Source: Amycolatopsis endophytica (GTDB lineage Bacteria; Actinomycetota; Actinomycetes; Mycobacteriales; Pseudonocardiaceae). From it: DNA of 64,000 bases. The notes beneath the pieces were generated by a model. The model was not told the origin of the DNA and ran no database searches. It worked only from the letters and a program-made list of their open reading frames with translations. The translations under genes were made by a program, and so were the position numbers. Positions within the stretch are counted from its first letter, which is position 1, and every line of letters starts with the position of its first letter. The DNA lies in assembly GCF_013410405.1 (NCBI RefSeq), contig NZ_JACCFK010000002.1, positions 1,488,001-1,552,000 of the forward strand, written 5' to 3'. Shown piece by piece: positions 58,068 to 64,000 of the stretch.

Positions 58068-58928
58068 ATGACAACCCTCACCGCGGCGCCGCCCGACGAC
58101 GTCGCCAACGCACGCCGCCGGGTGCGGCCCTGGCGCTGGGTCGCCGGGCTCGTCCTGGCCGTCGTCGTCGCCCAGCTCGCCTGGTTCCTGATCGGCAACT
58201 CCCGCTTCCAGTGGGACGTCGTCGCCGAGTACCTGTTCGACCCGAGCGTGCTGGCCGGGCTCGGCACGACCGTCCTGCTCGCCGTGGTCGCGATGGCGAT
58301 CGGCTCGCTCGTCGGCGGCCTGCTCGCCGCGGCCCAGCTCAGCGACTTCGCACCGCTGCGCTGGGCGGCCACCGTCTACATCGGGGTATTCCGCGGCATT
58401 CCGCCCCTGGTGCAGCTGATCTTCTGGTTCAACCTGGCCTACCTGCTGCCCCGGTTGTCGGTCGGCATCCCGTTCGGCCCGGTGTTCGCCTCCTGGGACG
58501 CGAACCTGGTGATCACCCCGCTGACCGCGGCGATCATCGGGCTGTCGCTGGTGGAGTCGGCCTACCTCGCCGAGATCATCCGCGCCGGGCTGCTGTCCGT
58601 CGACAGTGGACAGCGTGACGCCGCCCGCGCGATGGGGCTGACCCCGGGTCAGACGTTCGTGCGCGTGGTGCTGCCGCAGGCGATGCGCACGATCATCCCG
58701 CCCGCGGGCAGCCAGTTCATCAGCGTGCTCAAGGGCACCGCGCTGGTCTCGGTGATCGCGATGGCCGACCTGCTGCACTCGGTGCAGGTGATCTACAACC
58801 GCACCTACGAGATCGTGCCGATGCTGATCGTCGCGTGCCTGTGGTACCTGGCGGTGGTCACGGTGCTCACGATCGGCCAGCGCCGTCTGGAACGGCACTT
58901 CTCCCGCGGACATGGAGTCAGCGCATGA
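58068..58928 (+). CDS. ABC transporter permease, HisMQ family
   Basis: 286 residues with five to six membrane helices. Conserved loop [31 protein letters not shown] contacts the ATPase. ACGGAGAATCC precedes the ATG. Single permease, so probably a homodimer. 13 bases after the binding-protein gene, 4-base overlap with the ATPase gene. Confidence 0.92.
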   Translation: MTTLTAAPPDDVANARRRVRPWRWVAGLVLAVVVAQLAWFLIGNSRFQWDVVAEYLFDPSVLAGLGTTVLLAVVAMAIGSLVGGLLAAAQLSDFAPLRWAATVYIGVFRGIPPLVQLIFWFNLAYLLPRLSVGIPFGPVFASWDANLVITPLTAAIIGLSLVESAYLAEIIRAGLLSVDSGQRDAARAMGLTPGQTFVRVVLPQAMRTIIPPAGSQFISVLKGTALVSVIAMADLLHSVQVIYNRTYEIVPMLIVACLWYLAVVTVLTIGQRRLERHFSRGHGVSA

Positions 58929-59710
58929 CCGAGCCCGTTCTGCGCGTGCGCAACGTGCGCAAGTCCTTCGGCGGCCACGCCGCGCTCGACGACGTCAGCC
59001 TCGACGTGCACGAGGGCGAGGTGGTGGTGGTCATCGGCCCGTCCGGATCGGGCAAGTCCACGCTGGCGCGCTGCGTGCACCAGCTGGAGAGCATCGACGG
59101 CGGCGCGGTCTACCTCGACGACGAGCTGCTCGGCTACGAGCGGCGGGGCGGCGGCCTGCGCCCGCTGACCGCACGGCGGGTCGCCGCGCAACGGCGGCGG
59201 ATGAGCATGGTGTTCCAGCAGTTCAACCTGCTCCCCCACATGACCGTCCTGCGCAACGTGACCGAAGCCCCGGTCCGCGTGCACAAGCGGGACCGCGCCG
59301 AAGCCCGTGCCGAGGCGCTGGACCTGCTGGAGCGGGTCGGCCTGGCTGACCGCGCCGCGCACTACCCGCGTCAGCTCTCCGGTGGCCAGCAGCAGCGGGT
59401 GGCGATCGCGCGGGCGGTGGCCACCCACCCGCGCATCACCTTGTTCGACGAGCCGACCAGCGCATTGGACCCGGAGCTGGTCGGCGAGGTGCTCGGCGTG
59501 ATGCGGGACCTGGCCGCCGAGGGCATGACGATGATCGTGGTGACGCACGAGATGGCGTTCGCCCGTGAGGTCGCCGACCGCTGCGTGTTCATGGAGGCCG
59601 GGCGGATCGTCGAGTCCGGACCGCCCGCCGAGCTGTTCGGCAACCCGCGGACGCCCCGGCTGCGCGCCTTCCTGGCCCGCCACAACGCGACGATGGAGAG
59701 TGTTTCGTGA
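58925..59710 (+). CDS. ABC transporter ATP-binding protein, polar amino acid type
   Basis: 261 residues. Walker [11 protein letters not shown]-loop [13 protein letters not shown], signature [14 protein letters not shown], Walker [13 protein letters not shown], switch [13 protein letters not shown]. Close in pattern to GlnQ/HisP. ATGA overlap with the permease and GTGA overlap with the next gene. Confidence 0.93.
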   Translation: MTEPVLRVRNVRKSFGGHAALDDVSLDVHEGEVVVVIGPSGSGKSTLARCVHQLESIDGGAVYLDDELLGYERRGGGLRPLTARRVAAQRRRMSMVFQQFNLLPHMTVLRNVTEAPVRVHKRDRAEARAEALDLLERVGLADRAAHYPRQLSGGQQQRVAIARAVATHPRITLFDEPTSALDPELVGEVLGVMRDLAAEGMTMIVVTHEMAFAREVADRCVFMEAGRIVESGPPAELFGNPRTPRLRAFLARHNATMESVS

Positions 59711-60831
59711 TCACGATCGCCTCGGTCGGGGACCTGATCCTCGACGAACCCGATCCCGCGTCCTACCTGGCACCCTCGGCGGAGCTGCTGCGCTCGGCCG
59801 ACGTGACGATCGGCCAGGTCGAGGTGCCGCACTCGACGACGACCGTCAGCCAGAGCACCGACGTCCCCGCCCCACCGTCGGATCCGGCAGCCCTGAAAGC
59901 GCTGGCGGAGGCGGGATTCGACATCGTCACCCTCGCCGGGAACCACATCTGCGACGCCGGTGACATCGGTGTCGCCGACACCATCCGGCACTCCCGCGAC
60001 GCCGGATTGCTGCCCACGGGCGCCGGGGCGAACCTGGACGAGGCCCGCACCCCGGCGATCGTCGAGCGCGGCGGGATGCGCGTCGGCGTGCTCTCCTACA
60101 ACTGCGTCGGGCCCCGCGAGTCCTGGGCCACGTCGAAAAAGCACGGCTGCGCCTATGTCCACGTGCTCACCCACTACGAGCTGGACCACGCCAGCCCGGG
60201 CGGGCCGCCGAAGATCTACACCTTCGCCGACCCGGACAGCCTGGACGCGATGGCCGACGACATCCGGGCGCTGCGCGAGCAGGCCGATGTCGTCCTGGTG
60301 TCGCTGCACAAGGGCGTCGGGCACACCCCGGCGGTGGTCGCGATGTACGAAAAGCCGGTCGCCCGCGCGGCGATCGACGCGGGCGCCGAGGCCGTGTTCG
60401 GCCACCACGCGCACATCATGCGCGGCATCGAAACCCACCGCGGCAAGCCGATCTTCCACGGCCTGGGCAACTTCGTCACCGTCACCCACGCCCTCACGCC
60501 GGGCGCCGGCTCCAGCGCGGAGCTGGAGGCGTGGTCGAAGCGGCGCAAGGAGCTGTACGGGTTCGCGCCCGATCCGGACATGCCCGCCTACCCGTTCCAC
60601 CCGGAAAGCCGCAACACCGCGATCGCGTGGCTCGGCTTCGACCGGGACGGGCTCGCCGAGGCCGCCTTCGTGCCGTGCCGGATCGACCAGCGCGGCGCGC
60701 CGGTGCCCTGCGGCGGCACCGGAGACGGCGAACGGGTGACCGAATACCTCGAACAGATCACCCGGACCGCCGGACTGAACGGGCGGTTCACCACCCACGG
60801 CACCCGTGTCACGATCGAAGGGACGTCATGA
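59707..60831 (+). CDS. CapA-family metallophosphatase-like protein
   Basis: 374 residues, no signal peptide. CapA/PgsA fold of the calcineurin type: [12 protein letters not shown] at the start, [66 protein letters not shown]. In capsule systems CapA takes part in poly-gamma-glutamate synthesis; a cytoplasmic copy amid acyl-CoA genes probably has another hydrolase role. It is coupled to both neighbours by 4-base overlaps, so it is an integral member of the pathway. Confidence 0.87.
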   Translation: MITIASVGDLILDEPDPASYLAPSAELLRSADVTIGQVEVPHSTTTVSQSTDVPAPPSDPAALKALAEAGFDIVTLAGNHICDAGDIGVADTIRHSRDAGLLPTGAGANLDEARTPAIVERGGMRVGVLSYNCVGPRESWATSKKHGCAYVHVLTHYELDHASPGGPPKIYTFADPDSLDAMADDIRALREQADVVLVSLHKGVGHTPAVVAMYEKPVARAAIDAGAEAVFGHHAHIMRGIETHRGKPIFHGLGNFVTVTHALTPGAGSSAELEAWSKRRKELYGFAPDPDMPAYPFHPESRNTAIAWLGFDRDGLAEAAFVPCRIDQRGAPVPCGGTGDGERVTEYLEQITRTAGLNGRFTTHGTRVTIEGTS

Positions 60832-62066
60832 CCGACCAGCCGCTCGCCGGGCGCACCGTCATCGACCTCACGACGGCGCTGGCCGGCCCGTACGCGACGC
60901 TCCTGCTCGCCGGGCTCGGCGCGACGGTCATCAAGGTGGAAAACCCCGCCACCGGTGGCGATTCGTCCCGCAACAACGCGCCCTACCTGGGCCGCGAGGG
61001 CCTGTCGCTGGCCCGCACCGGCGAGGACGACATGTCCGTGTCGATGCTGGTGCGTGGCCGCAACAAGCAGAGCGTCACGCTGAACCTCAAGAACCCGCGG
61101 GCCAAGGCGGTGTTCGCCGACCTGGTGCGGGACGCCGACGTGCTCGTGGAGAACTACAGCCCCGGCGTCACGAAGCGGCTCGGGATCGACTACGCCGCCG
61201 TGCGCGAGCTGAACCCGCGCCTGATCTACACCTCGATCAGCGGGTTCGGCGCCCAGGGCGGGCCGGGCTCGGGCAAGGCGATGGACTCGATCATCCAGGC
61301 GCTGAGCGGGGTCATGATGACCGCGGGTGAGCCCGACGAGGGCCCGGTGCGGTTCGGCCTGCCGGTCGGCGACATGCTGGCGCCGCTGTTCGCGGTGATC
61401 GGGACGGTGTCGGCCCTGCTCCAGGCCGAACACACCGGCGAGGGTCAGCATGTCGACGTGTCGATGCTCGGCGCGCTCACCTCGCTGGTCGCCTGCGAGC
61501 CGTTCGACGCCTTCGACGCGGTCGGACTCCCCCAGCGCACCGGTTCGATGGTGCCGCGGCTGGCGCCGTTCGGGATCCTGCCCGCCGCCGACGGCCACCT
61601 CGCGTTGTGCGCGCCGACCGACGTCTTCGCCCACGGCGTGCTGCGCGCCATCGGGCGGCCGGACCTGATCGACGACACCCGGTTCCACAACCGCGACCAG
61701 CGGGTCCGGCACGCCGACGAGCTGCACGAGCTGATCCGCGAGTGGTCCCGGGCGCGACCGGTCGCCGAAGCCGTGGAAGCGTTTTCCCAGCACGGGGTTC
61801 CGGCGGCCGAGGTGCGCGAGCCGCGCGACGCCGTGCGTGACCCGCTCGTGCGGGAACGCGAAGAGGTGGTGCCGCTGGCGCACCCGAGGCACGGCGTGGT
61901 CGCGGACCTGTCGGCGACCGGCGTGCCGATCCGGTTCTCCGGCGCCCACACCGGTTTCGACCGCCCGGCACCGGGTCTGGGCGAGCACAACGACCAGGTG
62001 TACCGGGAGCGGCTCGGGTACAGCGCCGAACAGCTCGCGGAGCTGGCCGCCGACGCGGTGATCTGA
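60828..62066 (+). CDS. Class III (CaiB/BaiF) CoA-transferase
   Basis: 412 residues. Start LAGRTVIDLTTALAGPYATLLLAGLGATVIKVE, then KQSVTLNLKNPRAKAVFADLV, YTSISGFGAQGGPGSGKAMD and the catalytic Asp182 in GLPVGDMLAPL. It moves CoA between organic acids. In anaerobic amino-acid pathways such an enzyme (FldA, HadA) makes the 2-hydroxyacyl-CoA for the dehydratase encoded next door; here the two dehydratase-like genes follow directly with overlaps. Confidence 0.9.
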   Translation: MTDQPLAGRTVIDLTTALAGPYATLLLAGLGATVIKVENPATGGDSSRNNAPYLGREGLSLARTGEDDMSVSMLVRGRNKQSVTLNLKNPRAKAVFADLVRDADVLVENYSPGVTKRLGIDYAAVRELNPRLIYTSISGFGAQGGPGSGKAMDSIIQALSGVMMTAGEPDEGPVRFGLPVGDMLAPLFAVIGTVSALLQAEHTGEGQHVDVSMLGALTSLVACEPFDAFDAVGLPQRTGSMVPRLAPFGILPAADGHLALCAPTDVFAHGVLRAIGRPDLIDDTRFHNRDQRVRHADELHELIREWSRARPVAEAVEAFSQHGVPAAEVREPRDAVRDPLVREREEVVPLAHPRHGVVADLSATGVPIRFSGAHTGFDRPAPGLGEHNDQVYRERLGYSAEQLAELAADAVI

Positions 62067-63079
62067 TGGAACCGGTGATCGGGTACGTGGGCGCGGACGT
62101 GCCGGTGGAGCTGATCACGGCGGCGGGTGCGCGGCCGCTGCGGCTGTCCGGGCGACCCGGCGCGGACCGCACGCTCGGCGACCGGTACCTGGGCCGCGGG
62201 CTCGACCCGGCGGTGCGGTCGCTGCTGTCCCGGCTGCTGGCCGGGGAGTTCGGGCACCTGGACGGGCTGGTGGTGTCGCGCGACTGCGAGGCGTCCGGGC
62301 GGCTGTTCTACGCGTTGCGTGAGCTGCGCCGGGTGGATCCGGCGGTGGCGCTGCCACCGGTGCACCTGGTCGACGTGCTGCACCTGCCGCACCGCACGAC
62401 GACGCGGTACGTGCTGGCGAAGATCCGTCAGCTTCGGGCCACCCTGGAATCCTGGACGGGTTCACTGATCAGCGACGAGGGGCTGGCGGCGGCGATCGAG
62501 GCACACGACCGGCTGCGACGGCTGCTGACCGAGATGGCAGCCCTGCGCAGGCGCGGCGGGCTTTCGGGCACGAAAGCACTGTCCACTGTGGCCGAGACGA
62601 CGGCACTGCCCGCCACGCGGGCGGCAGAACTGCTGGAGTCGCTGCTCGACGAGGAGCACCCGCCCGTTCCGGGCATGCGGGTGTTTTTGACCGGCAGCGG
62701 ACACGACAGTCCCGAGGTGTACGCGGCGTTGGAGGAGGCGGGGATGCTGATCGTCGGCGAGGACCACGACTGGGGCGACCTGCTGTGGCACCGAAAGGTC
62801 GGCGCCCCCACCGAACTCGCGCTCGCCGAGCGGTACCAGCACAACGGGCCGTCCGCGCCACGAGCCTCGATCCGCGCCCGTGCCGCCCACACCGCGGCAG
62901 CCGCGCGCGAATGCCGGGCCGGGGCGCTGATTTCCTACGTCCGCGAGCACGACGACGCACCACCCTGGGACTACCCCGCGCAACGCGAGGCGACCGGCCT
63001 GCCCTCGGTGCTCCTGGAACGCCAGCCCTACGGCGGTCTCACCTCCGAAGCACGCACCGCGATCAAGGAACTGTCATGA
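62066..63079 (+). CDS. 2-hydroxyacyl-CoA dehydratase-like subunit 1
   Basis: 337 residues. The fold is suggested by GADVPVELITAAGARPLRL, LVVSRDCEASGRLFYALRE, VFLTGSGHDSPEVYAALEEAGMLIVGEDHDWGDLLW and YVREHDDAPPWDYPAQRE. In working enzymes the first, third and fourth segments normally carry cluster Cys (as in '(D/E)DxC.G' and 'FCDP.(F/W)DYP'); here only Cys74 remains in place. Start overlaps the CoA-transferase stop by one base (TGATG). It may be a dehydratase with altered cofactor or a relative with another job. Confidence 0.78.
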   Translation: MEPVIGYVGADVPVELITAAGARPLRLSGRPGADRTLGDRYLGRGLDPAVRSLLSRLLAGEFGHLDGLVVSRDCEASGRLFYALRELRRVDPAVALPPVHLVDVLHLPHRTTTRYVLAKIRQLRATLESWTGSLISDEGLAAAIEAHDRLRRLLTEMAALRRRGGLSGTKALSTVAETTALPATRAAELLESLLDEEHPPVPGMRVFLTGSGHDSPEVYAALEEAGMLIVGEDHDWGDLLWHRKVGAPTELALAERYQHNGPSAPRASIRARAAHTAAAARECRAGALISYVREHDDAPPWDYPAQREATGLPSVLLERQPYGGLTSEARTAIKELS

Positions 63080-64000
63080 CCCGACTCGCCTCGGCCTCCG
63101 CGGCCACCGCGTACCAGAAGCAGTGGTTCGCCGGACTGCACGCCCACGACGGGCCGCTGGCGCTGGTCAACGCGGACGCGCCGCAGGAAATCTTCCGCAC
63201 CATGGGCATCCCGTACGTGGTGAACCAGTGGTGGGCCTCGATCGTCGCGGCGAAGCGACGCACCCAGGACTACCTGGCCCTGCTGCGGGAACGCGGCTAC
63301 CCGGACTACGTCGAGCAGTACAGCTCGACCTCGCTGGCCTCGCTGTTCGACGACGATCCGGCGAACGCGCCCTGGGGCGGGCTGCCCCGACCGTCCATCG
63401 TGCTCGCCGAAACCACCGGCGACGCGTCCCGCAAGATCTTCGACGTCTGGGACTCCGAGCCCGGCATCACCTTCTACCCGCTGGAAAGCGCGGCGGAGAA
63501 CGACGTGCCCACGCGGTGGTGGGAGCTGATGCCGCGGCGGTGGGAGGAGGCGATCGGCAGCGACCGGCTCGACCTGATGACCGGGGAGCTGGAGGGCCTG
63601 ATCCGGTTTCTGGAGCAGACCACCGGGCTGGTGTTCTCCGAGACCAGGTTCGGCGAGGTGATGGCTCTGGTCAATGAGCAGCAGGAATGGAACCGGCGCA
63701 CCCGGGACCTGATCGCGAAGGCGCGGCCCTGTCCGATCGCGGTCACCGACAGCATCCCGAGCGTCATGGTGCCGCAGTGGCACCGCGGCACCGAATGGGC
63801 CCGCGACGCCGCCCGCGCCCTGCACGACGAGGTCGCGGCCCGGGTCGAAAGCGGCACCGCGGTGTGCGCGGACGAGCGTGCCCGTCTCATGTGGATCGGC
63901 CGCGGTCTGTGGTTCGACCTGGACTTCTACCGGCGGTTCCAGGACAGCCACGGCGCGGTGTTCGTGTGGTCGATGTACCTCGCCATCGCCGCCGACGGCT
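63076..64000 (+). CDS. 2-hydroxyacyl-CoA dehydratase-like subunit 2 (partial)
   Basis: 308 codons, open to the window end. The ATG overlaps the previous stop (ATGA). ALVNADAPQEIFRTMGIPYVVN, PSIVLAETTGDASRKIFDVWD and LEGLIRFLEQTTGLVFSETRFGEVM fit the second subunit of the 2-hydroxyacyl-CoA dehydratase / benzoyl-CoA reductase family. The family's T-T-C-D reads T-T-G115-D, so a cluster Cys is missing here too. Cysteines visible in the partial chain are in KARPCPIA and GTAVCADE. The activator ATPase, if any, would lie outside the window. Confidence 0.78.
   Translation, partial: MTRLASASAATAYQKQWFAGLHAHDGPLALVNADAPQEIFRTMGIPYVVNQWWASIVAAKRRTQDYLALLRERGYPDYVEQYSSTSLASLFDDDPANAPWGGLPRPSIVLAETTGDASRKIFDVWDSEPGITFYPLESAAENDVPTRWWELMPRRWEEAIGSDRLDLMTGELEGLIRFLEQTTGLVFSETRFGEVMALVNEQQEWNRRTRDLIAKARPCPIAVTDSIPSVMVPQWHRGTEWARDAARALHDEVAARVESGTAVCADERARLMWIGRGLWFDLDFYRRFQDSHGAVFVWSMYLAIAADG

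Overview
The window is high-GC (about 70 percent), densely packed DNA of actinomycete character. Starts are often GTG or TTG, many genes overlap by 4 bases (ATGA), and there are a ShbA/SigD-type sigma factor, a DivIVA-domain protein, a LigD-type polymerase and a thioredoxin-fold protein of the mycothiol-organism kind. A member of the Pseudonocardiaceae, for example Amycolatopsis, fits best, but this is inference. No rRNA, tRNA, integrase, insertion sequence or CRISPR array was seen.

Left part (1-8.4 kb): a decayed TetR regulator and a scrap of alcohol dehydrogenase, an aldehyde dehydrogenase, a divergent MarR / metallo-beta-lactamase-fold hydrolase pair, and a small catabolic unit (MFS transporter, two uncharacterised proteins, LacI regulator, crotonase) controlled from an inverted pair of putative LacI operators.

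8.5-22.8 kb is an accessory-looking signalling or immunity island. One strand carries a tight operon of SEFIR-pseudokinase, SF1 helicase with a long coiled-coil insert, and an unknown 406-residue protein. Divergent to it is a second SEFIR protein. A sigma factor, a degenerate-TIR/STAND/TPR protein, an unknown protein, two tiny hydrophobic ORFs and an XRE-NB-ARC-TPR STAND protein follow. This is the best candidate for an undescribed system.

22.8-32.5 kb: a DivIVA-domain protein, a zinc alcohol dehydrogenase divergent from an aromatic ring-cleavage module (CHA aldolase, oxalomesaconate tautomerase, extradiol dioxygenase), a cupin/DUF4865 pair, and a TetR divergent from an MFS exporter fused to a Cna-B-like domain.

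32.5-37.3 kb is an AztABCD-type zinc uptake locus with a central Zur box. Its permease is fused in frame to a second AztD-like lipoprotein. 37.4-48.5 kb: STAS and DUF6131 proteins, then a six-gene operon (hydantoinase/oxoprolinase A and B, Gfo/Idh, FAD oxidoreductase, MFS, gamma-glutamyltransferase) divergent from a LacI regulator, and a Nudix hydrolase.

48.6-57 kb: a DsbA-like protein, a Ser/Thr kinase, a frameshifted ORF, a LigD polymerase, an ArsR/CDF metal pair, an M14 carboxypeptidase and a PaaX regulator. 57.1-64 kb: a translationally coupled operon of amino-acid-type ABC transporter, CapA-like protein, class III CoA-transferase and two 2-hydroxyacyl-CoA dehydratase-like subunits that lack most of the expected cluster cysteines; the last gene runs off the window.

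A 21-bp-period repeat family built on GCCAACACG occurs at three intergenic places (8.5, 29.1 and 54.3 kb), twice folding back on itself.
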